In this document: positions 51,036 to 61,950 of the stretch, one piece after another
Numbering within the stretch: position 1 is the first letter of the stretch
Layout of the letters: each line of letters opens with the position of its first letter
Assembly (NCBI RefSeq): GCF_046156175.1
Contig: NZ_JAYLVL010000002.1
Location: 806,001-870,000 of the forward strand
Source of the DNA: Lacisediminihabitans sp046156175
GTDB taxonomy: Bacteria; Actinomycetota; Actinomycetes; Actinomycetales; Microbacteriaceae
Direction of reading: 5' to 3'
DNA length: 64,000 nt
Made by a program: the position numbers and the translations under genes
Notes under the pieces: generated by a model
Seen by the model: only the letters and a program-made list of their open reading frames with translations
Database searches by the model: none
What the model was told of the DNA's origin: nothing

Positions 51036-51140
51036 GTGCCGCACGCCCTCGCGGGTGAGCCGGGGCACGCTCTCACCATCTACACCGCCGAGCCGGGCAG
51101 CTCATCGGCAGACCGTCTTCGACTGCTCGCCAGCTGGGGA
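51036..51140 (+). pseudogene. Remnant of XRE/MmyB-type regulator C-terminus
   Basis: The frame reads ALAGEPGHALTIYTAEPGSS followed by SADRLRLLASWGA. This is very close to the last 30 residues of MmyB-like ligand-binding domains in actinobacterial XRE regulators (LPGDPGxTLxVYTAEPGSPS, ALRLLASWA). No helix-turn-helix or MmyB body precedes it in any frame, so only the tail survives. Confidence 0.55.
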
Positions 51141-51480
51141 GCGAAGACCGCGGTCAAGAGAGGGCTGTGGCCTGAAGCCGCAGACCGGATGATCTGGACC
51201 GCAAGACCGAGGAGAGCGTCCGCTGATCGCGCTCCAGACGATGTCGATCAAGGCTCCTACCTTCGGCTCAGGACTCAGGTTGCTGGTCTCGACCGAAGTG
51301 GAGGCCATGAAGCCTCGCCGGGGCGGATTCCCAGCACTTCCGTAGGTCAGGAGGCGCAGCGTTCGACTCCGGGTCAATACGCTGAGAGGCCGGATCGGTG
51401 CACGCTGCCACACCCTCGGCCGGCCGCTGCTCGAGACGGCTGGCGTGAGCCGTCCACCTCTAGGAAGGCATGGCTCCCGC

Positions 51481-52107
51481 ATGGAATTCACCGGCTTCAC
51501 CGCCGCGGCCGGCGATTTCTTCACCGAACTGGCCGCCAACAACAATCGCGAGTTCTTCACCGCGCACCGGGATGTCTACGACCGTGTGGTGAGGCATCCG
51601 CTGGACCTGCTGCTGGGTGAAGCGGAAGGCGAATACGGGCCCGGACGGGTGATGCGCCCGAACCGGGATGTGCGATTCAGCGCAGACAAGAGCCCGTACC
51701 GGATCGGCGCGAGCATGTGGGCCGGCACGGTCGGCGGCGTCTACCTGAACCTCCAACCCGGAGGCATCGATGCCGGCGGCGGTCTCTACGGCCCGAGCCG
51801 GGACCAGCTCGAGCGGGGGCGGCGAGCGATCGATGCCAAGCCGACGGCGGCAGCGGAACTGGCCGGGATCGTCCGGCAACTCGAGACCGACGGATTCGAG
51901 CTCGCAGGCCCGTCGCTCACCACCAGCCCCAAGGGATTCGCGCGGGACCATCCGCATATCGCGCTGCTGCGGCTGCGCCACTACGCCGCGGTGACACAGC
52001 TCCCGATCGACGCCTCCGCTGACGCCATCTACGACGTCTGGTCACGGGTGAAGCCACTCATCGAGTGGACGGACACGCACGTCGGCGCGGCGACCTCCCG
52101 GCCGTAG
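51481..52107 (+). CDS. DUF2461 (TIGR02453) family protein
   Basis: A 208-residue protein: FFTELAANNNREFFTAHRDV near the start, FSADKSPYRIGASMWAG and GGIDAGGGLYGPSRDQLER. These are the conserved blocks of DUF2461. It has no membrane part. Function unknown. ATG 51481 begins the homology; the ribosome site is weak. Confidence 0.88.
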   Translation: MEFTGFTAAAGDFFTELAANNNREFFTAHRDVYDRVVRHPLDLLLGEAEGEYGPGRVMRPNRDVRFSADKSPYRIGASMWAGTVGGVYLNLQPGGIDAGGGLYGPSRDQLERGRRAIDAKPTAAAELAGIVRQLETDGFELAGPSLTTSPKGFARDHPHIALLRLRHYAAVTQLPIDASADAIYDVWSRVKPLIEWTDTHVGAATSRP

Positions 52108-52150
52108 GCGGCCGCGTCCCGCACTTCAGACGGCGGGCCTTGTCCGAGGG

Positions 52151-52166
52151 TGTACCGATCTGTACA
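52151..52166. promoter_or_regulatory. Inverted repeat TGTAC-N6-GTACA
   Basis: A perfect 5+6+5 repeat 77 bases before the start of the secreted repeat protein, with a third TGTAC at 53371 before the NCS1 gene. It may be a TetR-like site. No regulator gene is adjacent. Confidence 0.35.
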
Positions 52167-52242
52167 GTCGGTAATCCGAGACTCACCCGGAGGGTCGACC
52201 ATTCAGCCTCGGATGTCCGCGGCGCCGACGATACGGGCCCTC

Positions 52243-53235
52243 ATGACACGACGACTCTCCCTGGCTGCACTCACTGTTGCCGTCGCTCTCGTTTTCAGCG
52301 GTGCCTCCCTGCCCGCTCACGCGGCGGGACCGGGCACCGGCAGCATCCGCGTCCAACTCGTCGACCTCACCGGGGCGCCCCTGGCCCTCGCGGGAGCGGT
52401 GGCGCATGTCTACGTCTCGACAACCGACGGTGGAGGCTTCCGGTACGGCACGACGGATGCGACGGGGCAGGCGGTGCTCCCCGAACTTCCCCCCTCGGCC
52501 TATTACGAAGTGAAGGTCGAGACTCCGCAGGCGGGTTTCGCCACCTACGCACCGATCGAGGTCGACAGCGTGAACGTCACGGCCGGCGCCGCCACCCCGA
52601 TCACGATGACCCTGGCGGTGGGAGCGACAGTCACCGGGCGACTGACGAAACCGGACGGATCTCCGCTCGCGCAGCGGGAGGTATCGCTCGAGGGAATGGG
52701 CGAGATGTTCCAGGATGCCTCCGTGACCACCGACGACTCGGGGCGTTACACCTTTGTCGGGCTCAAGACCGCTGTCGTCGAGATCTTCGTCGGGCCGCGC
52801 GGGGCCGCGTCGTCGCTCAGCTGGTACACCAGCGTCTTTGCCGAACGTCCCGGTCGACTGCCCAGCCACATCAGTCTCTCCACCCGGCTCGTGCACAGTT
52901 CCTACGATCTCCAGATCGGGGTGGGCGTGCCGTCCGACCCCCGGTCGGTTCTCGGCGCGACGGTTCGAGTGACGAACACGACGACCGGCGCAACCTTCGA
53001 CCAGCGCACCGGCGGAGTGCCGGGCATCGTGCAGCCGACGAAGTTCGTCGTGCCGAGTGGCGACTACAGCATTCGAGTGCTGACGGTCGCAACGCCGGCC
53101 ACGCCCGCGCAGACCTGGTGGTGGACGGGTCAGACGAGCCCGATGTCGACGAACCCCGCCGTCGCCGCCACCCTGTCCGTGGACTATCTGCACCCGGTCG
53201 GAGCCTTCGCTCAGATCCCCCAGGGTAAGCCGTGA
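52243..53235 (+). CDS. Secreted protein with carboxypeptidase-regulatory-like domains
   Basis: A 330-residue exported protein. The signal peptide RRLSLAALTVAVALVFSGAS ends near AHAA. Two or three beta-sandwich modules follow (GSIRVQLVDLTGAPLALAGA, GATVTGRLTKPDGSPLAQRE, YTFVGLKTAVVEIFVGPRG), the CarboxypepD_reg/prealbumin-like type. No anchor is seen. ATG 52243 is chosen because it starts the signal peptide; upstream in-frame starts at 52150 and 52213 add residues of low value. Confidence 0.75.
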   Translation: MTRRLSLAALTVAVALVFSGASLPAHAAGPGTGSIRVQLVDLTGAPLALAGAVAHVYVSTTDGGGFRYGTTDATGQAVLPELPPSAYYEVKVETPQAGFATYAPIEVDSVNVTAGAATPITMTLAVGATVTGRLTKPDGSPLAQREVSLEGMGEMFQDASVTTDDSGRYTFVGLKTAVVEIFVGPRGAASSLSWYTSVFAERPGRLPSHISLSTRLVHSSYDLQIGVGVPSDPRSVLGATVRVTNTTTGATFDQRTGGVPGIVQPTKFVVPSGDYSIRVLTVATPATPAQTWWWTGQTSPMSTNPAVAATLSVDYLHPVGAFAQIPQGKP

Positions 53236-53340
53236 CGCGGCGAGGCAACCGCATGCTCGCGGACGCCGTGGCACTCTTCGGCGACGCGCCCTGAGACGCC
53301 GCGCGCGAAGGCTGCCGCCGCACGCCCAGAAGGCCCGGCA

Positions 53341-53369
53341 TTGACATTGAGCCTCGTGGCGACAATCAT
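53341..53369 (+). promoter_or_regulatory. Promoter before NCS1 permease
   Basis: TTGACA (53341-53346), a 17-bp spacer and AATCAT (53364-53369). It lies 114 bases before the ATG. TGTACTGTCAG directly after it could hold an operator. Confidence 0.5.
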
Positions 53370-53482
53370 TTGTACTGTCAGTTTGTCTATGAGGCATCAT
53401 TCGTTGCACAGCAGTAATTTCAGATTGCCGCTGACGAGGGCGTCCGAGGCCGACTTCGCCGACAACTCCCGAAAGGACAAAG

Positions 53483-54931
53483 ATGTCTGACCCTGTGGCT
53501 GCGCAGACTCGCGACAGCATGATCGAACAGCACTCGATCGACTACATCCCCAACTCCGAACGGCACGGAAAGGTGTGGCACCAGGGACCGTTCTGGTTCA
53601 CCGGCAACTTCGTGCTGCCCACCCTGGTGACCGGATTCATCGGACCGGCCATGGGCTTGAGCGTCGGCTTCAGTGTGCTCGCGGTGATCCTCGGAGCCTG
53701 CTTCGGCACCTTCTTCATGGCCTTCCATGCCAACCAGGGACCACGGATGGGCCTGCCCCAGATGATCCAGTCGCGCGCCCAGTTCGGTAGTCGTGGCGCC
53801 ATCGTCCCGTTCGCCGCGACGGTGTTCGTCTACGTCGGCTTCCTGGTGTTCGACACCATCCTCGCGACGCAGGGCATCGGACTGGTCGCTCCGGGGGGCA
53901 AGTTCCTCTGGTACCCGGTGCTGATCGCGCTCTCGATCGTCATCGCGGTCATCGGTCACGACCTTCTGCACTTCGTGCAGCGGTGGCTCACCTACGTGCT
54001 CGTTGCGGTTTTCGCGATCATCACCATCATCGCGGTGGTGCACTTCTCCTCCGTGCCGGTGGTTCCCGAGGCCGCGGTGGCGACATCCGGGTGGAACACC
54101 GTCGCGTTCCTCGTGCAGTTGTCGATCGCCGCCGGGTACAACATCAGCTACGCCGTCTACGTATCGGACTACACCCGCTACCTTCCGGCGAATGTCTCGG
54201 CGCCGAAGCTGATCACGTCCGTCTACGCGGGGGCAGCCCTCTCCGCGGTGTGGCTCATGTCGCTCGGGGCGATTCTGGCCAGCTACATTCCGAATGCCGA
54301 TCCGATCCTCGCCCTCAAGCAGGTCGGCGACCTGCTCTTCCCGGGCTTCGGCACGATAACGGTGCTCGTGTCGGTACTCGCCCTGATCTCGATCATGGGA
54401 GTCAACGCCTATGGCGCCATGCTCACCGGGTCGAGTGCGGTCGACGGATTCCGGGCGGTACGGCCAACGGTGAAGCTGCGGGTGATCGGCCTGGTCGTTG
54501 TCGGAGTGGCCTCACTCATAATCGCGCTCGTCATCCCCGACAACTACGTCGCGAGCTTCAACAGCTTCGTGCTGCTCATGCTGTACTTCCTCGTGCCGTG
54601 GACGGCCGTCAACCTCGTCGACTTCTACTTCGTTCGACGCGGAAAATACGCGATCGCCGAGATCCTGAAACCGAACGGACTCTACGGTCGATGGGCCTGG
54701 CGCGGCGTGGTCGCCTACCTGGTGGGATTCATCGTCATGATTCCGTTCTTCTCGGTGAGCTTTTTCGTCGGACCCGTCGCACAGCTGCTCGGCGGTGCCG
54801 ACTTCTCGTTCGCGATCGGGCTCGTCGTCTCCGGCGGTCTCTACCTGCTCTTCTCGCGCAGCCTCGACCACGCGGCTGAGGGGAAGGCGCAGGCAGCAAG
54901 CGACCTCGAGCTCGAGGGCGCGTCGCGGTGA
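53483..54931 (+). CDS. NCS1-family purine/pyrimidine permease
   Basis: A 482-residue transporter with about 12 helices. It starts IEQHSIDYIPNSERHGKVWH and contains FWFTGNFVLPTLVTGFIGPA, ANQGPRMGLPQMIQSRAQFG and YAVYVSDYTRYLP, as in cytosine/allantoin permeases of the NCS1 family. It imports nucleobases or related compounds. AAAGGAC precedes ATG 53483. GTGA overlap with a carbon-nitrogen hydrolase suggests import plus hydrolysis of the same compound. Confidence 0.92.
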   Translation: MSDPVAAQTRDSMIEQHSIDYIPNSERHGKVWHQGPFWFTGNFVLPTLVTGFIGPAMGLSVGFSVLAVILGACFGTFFMAFHANQGPRMGLPQMIQSRAQFGSRGAIVPFAATVFVYVGFLVFDTILATQGIGLVAPGGKFLWYPVLIALSIVIAVIGHDLLHFVQRWLTYVLVAVFAIITIIAVVHFSSVPVVPEAAVATSGWNTVAFLVQLSIAAGYNISYAVYVSDYTRYLPANVSAPKLITSVYAGAALSAVWLMSLGAILASYIPNADPILALKQVGDLLFPGFGTITVLVSVLALISIMGVNAYGAMLTGSSAVDGFRAVRPTVKLRVIGLVVVGVASLIIALVIPDNYVASFNSFVLLMLYFLVPWTAVNLVDFYFVRRGKYAIAEILKPNGLYGRWAWRGVVAYLVGFIVMIPFFSVSFFVGPVAQLLGGADFSFAIGLVVSGGLYLLFSRSLDHAAEGKAQAASDLELEGASR

Positions 54932-55749
54932 CGGATGGCGCACCGGTGATCGTCGCCTGCGTGCAGCTGGCGCCGGTGATCGGTGACGCGGCTGAGTCAC
55001 TGGCCCGCATTCACGCCGGGCTGCAGGAGGCGGCCCGACGGCACGCGAAGATCGTAGTTCTTCCTGAGTTGGCGAACTGCGGATACGTGTTCGCCGACAG
55101 GGCTGAGCTGCTGAGGGCGGCCGAGCCCCTCGACGGACCCTTCGTCCGTTCCCTGGTGGAGGCGGCATCCTCCCTCGGGATGGTGATCGCCGGCGGCTTC
55201 GCCGAGATCGACGACGGAATCATCTACAACTCGAGTGTGATCGTCGATCGCACCGGCGTCGTGGCGTCGTACCGGAAAGCCCACCTCTGGAACACCGAGA
55301 AGACCTGCGGTTTCGTGGCGGGCAGCGGGCATCCGCCGGTCGTCGACACCGATTACGGGCGCCTCGGCCTGGTGGTCTGCTATGACCTGGAGTTTCCCGA
55401 ATGGGTGCGGATGGCTGCCCTCGACGGTGCAGAGTTGCTCTGCGCCCCGGTCAACTGGCCGCTCTATCCCCGCCCGGCCGGCGAACGACCGGGGGAGATC
55501 GTGCGCGTACAGGCGGACGCCGCGGTCAACCGCATGTTCATCGCCGTCGCCGACAGGGTGGGGCTCGAGCGCGGACAGGACTGGATCGGAGGCACGGTCA
55601 TCGTCGACGCCGACGGGTATCCGCTCACGTCGATCGAGTTGGGGACTCCGCAGGTGGTGACCGCATCCGTCGACCTCGCGCTGGCTCGCGACAAGTCGAT
55701 CAGTCCCCTCAATGACGTGCACGCCGACCGGCGCCCGGAATTGTACTGA
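54928..55749 (+). CDS. Carbon-nitrogen hydrolase (nitrilase superfamily)
   Basis: A 273-residue enzyme with the catalytic triad Glu47 (LPELANCGY), Lys117 (YRKAHLW) and Cys151 (VVCYDLEFPE). It likely hydrolyses an amide or N-carbamoyl group. The NCS1 permease directly before it points to a nucleobase breakdown product such as an N-carbamoyl amino acid. GTG 54928 overlaps the permease stop. Exact substrate unknown. Confidence 0.9.
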   Translation: MTDGAPVIVACVQLAPVIGDAAESLARIHAGLQEAARRHAKIVVLPELANCGYVFADRAELLRAAEPLDGPFVRSLVEAASSLGMVIAGGFAEIDDGIIYNSSVIVDRTGVVASYRKAHLWNTEKTCGFVAGSGHPPVVDTDYGRLGLVVCYDLEFPEWVRMAALDGAELLCAPVNWPLYPRPAGERPGEIVRVQADAAVNRMFIAVADRVGLERGQDWIGGTVIVDADGYPLTSIELGTPQVVTASVDLALARDKSISPLNDVHADRRPELY

Positions 55750-55975
55750 GACTTGGTCCGCCGCCCGATCGGACGCCGAGCAGGGACTCTGCACCCCCGA
55801 CCGGACCGCCGATCAGCCCGCCAAGCAAGTGGCTAGTGGACGAAGCGGGGCGAGCGTCACAATTGCGCAGGCCGACACGCGGGGGTGGGGTTCTTGCGCT
55901 GGCTTGCACCCCGCGCCGGGCCTACATTGAGAGAGCCCCGCGCGCAGAAGACCCCAGAGGAATGAGAACCACAGC

Positions 55976-57490
<1,515 letters not shown>

Positions 57491-57501
57491 GCGCGGGCGG
57501 G

Positions 57502-58581
57502 TCAGCCGCGCACGACCCGCAATCGCAGCCACGACGCGAACGACTCGATCTCTGCCTCGACCGCTGAGCGGGTCACCCTGTCGAAGGGTTCGTCCTCGTG
57601 CACGCGGTGGACGAGGAACCGCCCGGTGTCACGCTCGGACCGGGCATCCACTTTGCCCACCAACCGGTCGCCGTGCAGGATCGGCAGCGCGAACTGGCCC
57701 CAGATGCGGGTCTCTGCCGGCTTGTACATCTCGAGCGCGTAGTCGAATTCGAACAGTCGGACCACCCGCTGCGGATCGGTCATCAGCCGGTCGAATGGCG
57801 AGAGCAGCACGGTGCGTCCCTCGAACGGTCGGTCGAGCTGGGCGGGATCGACCCGCCACTTGCCCGGGACCCCGTCGATGGTGGCCGGCTCGCCCACCGG
57901 CACGGTGCCGTGAAGTTCGGTCGGCGACACGGCGATGCTGTCCCGCATGATTCCGCAGGCCGTGAGCAGCCGCTCACTGCGGATGCGGCGGGCCTCGAGG
58001 GCCGGCACTTCGGGCACCGCCGCGAACACCCGCTCGGCGAGGTCCCAGATGCGTAGCCTGCCGGCCCGGCCCACCACCGCGAGCTCGCCGGCCATGTGCA
58101 GGCATTCGAGCATCTGGGTCACGTTGCGGTTGTTGGTCCAGCCGGTCGACGGCCAGGGCGCGACCGCCTCATCCGGGATGTCGCGTGAGGTCTTCGGCCC
58201 CTCGTCGGCGATGCGATCGAGGATGCTTCGGGCGAAGGCGGCGTTGTCGTCCATCCAGCCGCGGGTCTTGGTGCGATCGGCCCAGGTGCGCATGCCCGCG
58301 AGGTACAGCCCCAGGTCGGACATGGGCCGAAGCATCCATCCGCGCTCGAACAGCGCTCCCTCGCTGAGCGCTCGCTCCGTGTCGACGGGGCGGTAGGACG
58401 ATCCGAGACGCGACCAGCAACTGTGATCGGCGGCCGGGGCGATCGTGGTGGTGAGCTCGACCCTCAGCATGGCGATGCCCTGCACCAGCTCGAGAAGGTC
58501 TTTGGGCACGGTGGCGTCCAGAAGGGCGGCGCGCACGGCGATCCGCCGGGCTTCCGGTCTCGTGAGGGTGATGACTGCCAC
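57502..58581 (-). CDS. YcaQ/AlkX-like winged-helix protein
   Basis: A 359-residue protein of the HTH_42 (DUF1006) family: LTRPEARRIAVRAALLDATV, LLELVQGIAMLRVELTTTIA, the QxD-type region LFERGWMLRPMSD, GWTNNRNVTQMLECLHMAGE, LLSPFDRLMTDPQRVVRLFEFDY in shorter pieces, and KVDARSERD. Relatives such as E. coli YcaQ unhook DNA crosslinks. GTG 58581 has TACCGT six bases upstream. Confidence 0.85.
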   Translation of the reverse strand: MAVITLTRPEARRIAVRAALLDATVPKDLLELVQGIAMLRVELTTTIAPAADHSCWSRLGSSYRPVDTERALSEGALFERGWMLRPMSDLGLYLAGMRTWADRTKTRGWMDDNAAFARSILDRIADEGPKTSRDIPDEAVAPWPSTGWTNNRNVTQMLECLHMAGELAVVGRAGRLRIWDLAERVFAAVPEVPALEARRIRSERLLTACGIMRDSIAVSPTELHGTVPVGEPATIDGVPGKWRVDPAQLDRPFEGRTVLLSPFDRLMTDPQRVVRLFEFDYALEMYKPAETRIWGQFALPILHGDRLVGKVDARSERDTGRFLVHRVHEDEPFDRVTRSAVEAEIESFASWLRLRVVRG

Positions 58582-58587
58582 CGGTCA

Positions 58588-58593
58588 ACGGTA
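58588..58593 (-). promoter_or_regulatory. -10-like TACCGT before YcaQ-like gene
   Basis: TACCGT and a six-base gap (TGACCG) precede GTG 58581. No ribosome site is seen. Confidence 0.35.
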
Positions 58594-58766
58594 GTCCGAG
58601 GCATCCGGATCCGGCCAGCAGTTGCGAGTATCGGGTTGGTCGGCGCAGTTAAGAACCCTCTCATGCAAGCCTCCCCTCCGTCTCATCCGAGGCTCTCAGA
58701 CTCGACCTGTGGCCGACGAGCCACACAGCCGCACCGCCTGAAGCGGTGATTCTGAGAGGCCAGACA

Positions 58767-59252
58767 ATGTTCACCACCAAGAAGACAGTCACCATCGTGG
58801 CGCTCGCCCTCGCCGGCGCCCTGTCGGTCGGCGCGGTCGCGTCGGCGCAGGCCCAGAGCGGCCCGGCGGGTCGTGCCGAGGACCGCACCCCAGCCACCTC
58901 CGTGTCTCCCGCCCCGGTCAGCGACGACAACGGCCTTCGCGGCGATGGCACGGCCGACGACTCGGGGATCGCAGCGACACCGGGCACCACCCCGGCACCG
59001 GTGCCGTCGTCCGGTTTGCCGACGGATGCCGATCACCCCCAGGGTGACGACAGCATCGGTCGGGTCGACGACGCCGACAGCGACGAGGCCGACAGCGACG
59101 AGGTGGCTGAAGACGTCGGCGAGGACAGCCACTCCGGTGCCTCGGATGACGGCGTCGGACACGACATCGGCGACGATCATGGCGATGCCTCGGGTCACGA
59201 CTCGGGTAACAACTCGGGTCACGACGCGAGCCACAGCGGATCCCGCCACTAA
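58767..59252 (+). CDS. Secreted acidic low-complexity protein
   Basis: A 161-residue protein: signal peptide (TVTIVALALAGALSVGAVAS, cut after AQA), then a disordered region with Asp/Ser/Gly/His repeats (DADSDEADSDE, then GHD and NSGHD units). The pI is very low. No fold or catalytic motif. It might bind metals or act as a spacer in the envelope. GAGG lies before ATG 58767. Confidence 0.65.
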   Translation: MFTTKKTVTIVALALAGALSVGAVASAQAQSGPAGRAEDRTPATSVSPAPVSDDNGLRGDGTADDSGIAATPGTTPAPVPSSGLPTDADHPQGDDSIGRVDDADSDEADSDEVAEDVGEDSHSGASDDGVGHDIGDDHGDASGHDSGNNSGHDASHSGSRH

Positions 59253-59294
59253 CCGCACAATCACCGCCAGCAGCGCCACACAGCAGCGCCACAG

Positions 59295-59332
59295 CAACGG
59301 GCTATCGACTCTCCAGAGCCGGTAGCCCGTTG
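59295..59332 (+). terminator. Strong hairpin after acidic secreted protein
   Basis: CAACGGGCTA (59295-59304) pairs with TAGCCCGTTG (59323-59332), extended by three more pairs, around a 12-nt loop. No T-run follows. It lies 43 bases after the stop codon. Confidence 0.55.
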
Positions 59333-59419
59333 TGCCGATCCCGGAGACTGTCTCCGCCAGTACTACGTTGCATGACAGCGAAGATCGCGTCGGCCCGCCG
59401 AAGGCTGGATGCTGGAGCG

Positions 59420-60586
59420 ATGACACTCGAGGCGGCCTTCTCCCTCGACATCAGCCGCGCCGGAAGATCCTCCGTCAAGTGGACACGGTACGCGCCGGAT
59501 GTCATCCCCCTCTCGGTCGCGGAGATGGACTTCAGCGTGGCCGCCCCCATCACCGAGGCGATCGTCGAGCGCGTGCGGGCCTCCGACTTCGGCTACATCG
59601 ATGCACCCGGCCCCCTCGCCGGCACCTTCGCCCGGTTCGCGCGCGAACGGTGGGGCTGGCGGGTGGATCCCGATCGTGTGCGCGTGACCACGGATGTGAG
59701 TGCCGCGATCGTCGAGACGTTGCGCTACGGCATCCCTCGCGGTGGTCGGGTCGTGATCAACCCTCCCGTCTACACGGCCTTCTATGACCTCGTGGAGGAG
59801 GCCGATGCGGTGCGCGTCGACGTGCCGCTGCTCCAGAGTGGACCGGCATGGACCCTCGACCTCGCCGGCCTCGAGCGTGCCTTCGCCGACGGGGCTGATG
59901 CCTTCCTGCTCTGCAACCCGCAGAATCCGCTCGGTCTCGTGTTCGACCGGGAAACGCTCGCCGCGGTCGCGGAGCTTGCCGCCCGGTACGACGTGCTGGT
60001 GATCAGCGACGAGGTGCACGCGCCGCTAGCGCATCCCGGGCAGGTGTTCGTGCCGTTCCTGGAGGTGGGCACAGCGTTCGGAGTGCGATGTATCTGCGTC
60101 ACCTCAGCAAGCAAGGGCTGGAACCTGGCCGGTGCGAAGTGTGCGCTCCTGGTCGCGGGCGATGATCGATCGCTCGCCGTGCTCGACCGTTTTCCCGAAG
60201 AGGTGACCTGCCGCACCAGCATCCTCGGCCTCCACGCCAACATCGCCGCCTTCACCTGCACCGACTGGCTCGACGACACCATTCGAATCATCGTCGACAA
60301 CGACTCTCTTCTGGCCGGGCTGATCGAGCAGCAGTTGCCGGGAGCGGTATACCACCGCCCGAGGGCGAGCTATCTCGGCTGGATCGACCTGCGCGCCTTC
60401 CGCCTCGGTGCCGACCCGGCAGCGCTGCTCATCGACAGTGCCCGCGTCGCCCTCAACTCCGGTCACAGCTACGGCGAGGCCTACGACGGCTACGTGCGCA
60501 TCAACCTGGCCTGCGATCCACAGCTGCTCATCGAGGCGGTGCGCCGTATCGGCGCGACGCTCCGCGACCTCAGGACCCGGGGCTGA
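59420..60586 (+). CDS. MalY/PatB-type PLP aminotransferase or C-S lyase
   Basis: A 388-residue fold-type I PLP enzyme. Starts VKWTRYAPDVIPLSVAEMDF, typical for MalY/PatB. It has the PLP lysine Lys232 in TSASKGWNLAGAKCA, plus VISDEVHAPLAHPG and LLCNPQNPLGLVF. These proteins release thiols from cysteine conjugates (beta-C-S lyase). ATG 59420 with a nearby GGAG is used; ATG 59372 would add 16 residues. Confidence 0.9.
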   Translation: MTLEAAFSLDISRAGRSSVKWTRYAPDVIPLSVAEMDFSVAAPITEAIVERVRASDFGYIDAPGPLAGTFARFARERWGWRVDPDRVRVTTDVSAAIVETLRYGIPRGGRVVINPPVYTAFYDLVEEADAVRVDVPLLQSGPAWTLDLAGLERAFADGADAFLLCNPQNPLGLVFDRETLAAVAELAARYDVLVISDEVHAPLAHPGQVFVPFLEVGTAFGVRCICVTSASKGWNLAGAKCALLVAGDDRSLAVLDRFPEEVTCRTSILGLHANIAAFTCTDWLDDTIRIIVDNDSLLAGLIEQQLPGAVYHRPRASYLGWIDLRAFRLGADPAALLIDSARVALNSGHSYGEAYDGYVRINLACDPQLLIEAVRRIGATLRDLRTRG

Positions 60587-61790
60587 GCACCGTCGCCACC
60601 CGGTCCCACCAGGCGGCGCTCGCCGCGCGCTGGGTGTCGGCGATGGTGCGGCCGGCCGACGTCATCTCCACCCGATCGGCCCAGACCCGGGCCAGCAGCT
60701 CCGGACCGTCCCCGGCGAGCAGTGCCGCGACGGGCAGGATGCCGTGCTGCCCGAAGTTCTCCAGCGCGCCGGTGAGCTTCACCCGGGTGTACTCGTCCAC
60801 CGTGATGCCGATGGTCGAGACGCCCGCCGGCACGGCGAAGACCGCCGGGTGGTAGCGGCTGGTGACCACGAGCGAGGCCGAGCGGGCGATCCGGGCGGCG
60901 CCCGGCGCATCCGGAGGCACGACCGCCAGCACGCGCTGCGAGATCATCTGCGCCATCACCCGCTGGTGAACCACCGAGTCGCCACGTACCCGGGCCTCAT
61001 CGAGCGAACCGAAGTGGGCGAGGAAGACGATGTCGAGGTCCGTGGTCTCGACGATCTCGTCCAGGAGGTCGGCGATGGCTGCGGTCACGGCGTCGCGATC
61101 CGCATCCCCCACATGGTTGGCGAGCGTGACGACGCAGATGGGCAGTGCAGGAAGCGTCTCGTCGAATAGGAAGCTGGCGTCATCCGCGCCGAGTCGCAGC
61201 CGGTCGGCGGGCACGTCGAGGCTCTGCGCCACCGCGAGCGAGGCGGACTCCCGCACGCTCACCAGCTGAGCGAGACCGAGCAGGCGTGCAACGAGCGCAG
61301 AGTCCTCCTCAGAGAGCTGCGGCCCGAGGGTCTGGCCGCTCACGACGAACGGTTTGCCGAGGGCCTCCGCGATGCCGGCGATCGCCAGGCGTTCGAAGAT
61401 GTGGGACGGCCAGGTGGAGGCGAGGTTGCCGCCGCCGGTGACCGCGACACCATCGCTGTCCCGGATGGCGTCGATCACGGCGAGCGCGGAGTCGTCGTCG
61501 GCGAGCAGGTCGGTCTCGCCCGCGGCGGTGCGCAGCACGCGGTCGAGGCGGTCTTGCTGAGCGGCGCGGCCTCCCGCGGAGGGCGCGAATCCGATGCCGC
61601 GGATGGCTTCGATCCCGAACCCGTCAGCGCTGTAGCGCGCGATCGTCTCTGACGGGTTCGCGGAGATGGCCACGAGGGAATCGAGCCCGCGTGCGCGTAT
61701 CGCGTCGACGAATGCCTCGAACATCGCTTCATCGCCGATGTGGATCATCTCGTCGATCACTCCGACGTCTCCGATTGCTACTACGCGCAC
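60570..61790 (-). CDS. Polysaccharide pyruvyl transferase-family protein
   Basis: A 406-residue protein: VRVVAIGDVGVIDEMIHIGD at the start, GVAVTGGGNLASTWPSHIFE, SGQTLGPQLSE, SVRESASLAVAQSL, SRYHPAVFAVPAGVSTIGI. This is the CsaB/PS_pyruv_trans fold, which adds pyruvate ketals to cell-wall glycans. GTG 61790 with GGAGACAC upstream is selected; the frame is open far beyond but enters the divergent gene. Its 3' end overlaps the MalY gene end by 17 bases. Confidence 0.87.
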   Translation of the reverse strand: MRVVAIGDVGVIDEMIHIGDEAMFEAFVDAIRARGLDSLVAISANPSETIARYSADGFGIEAIRGIGFAPSAGGRAAQQDRLDRVLRTAAGETDLLADDDSALAVIDAIRDSDGVAVTGGGNLASTWPSHIFERLAIAGIAEALGKPFVVSGQTLGPQLSEEDSALVARLLGLAQLVSVRESASLAVAQSLDVPADRLRLGADDASFLFDETLPALPICVVTLANHVGDADRDAVTAAIADLLDEIVETTDLDIVFLAHFGSLDEARVRGDSVVHQRVMAQMISQRVLAVVPPDAPGAARIARSASLVVTSRYHPAVFAVPAGVSTIGITVDEYTRVKLTGALENFGQHGILPVAALLAGDGPELLARVWADRVEMTSAGRTIADTQRAASAAWWDRVATVLSPGS

Positions 61791-61937
61791 CTGTGTCTCC
61801 GAATGTCTTGAGGGGCGTCGCACCGCGCGAGCCCTCACCACGCTAGCCGAAACGACGCCGGTTGCCGCACGGTGGCCTCGGCTACCACGCGTCGAATACC
61901 CAGCACAAGCCCATCGTTCTATCAGCCGGATCACGCT

Positions 61938-61943
61938 TATCAT
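61938..61943 (+). promoter_or_regulatory. -10-like TATCAT before HEAT-glycosyltransferase gene
   Basis: TATCAT, then seven bases, then GTG 61951. It follows the same leaderless pattern as several other genes here. Confidence 0.35.
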
Positions 61944-61950
61944 CAGGGTT

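Larger units (their letters stand above)
50818..51480. other. Debris region after the island
   Basis: No intact gene. It holds the right copy of the att-like repeat (50898-50940), a GC hairpin CTCCGCGCGCGGAG (50947-50960), and the remnant of an XRE/MmyB regulator (51036-51140). From 51150 to 51480 I see only short open frames without a family match. Confidence 0.5.
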
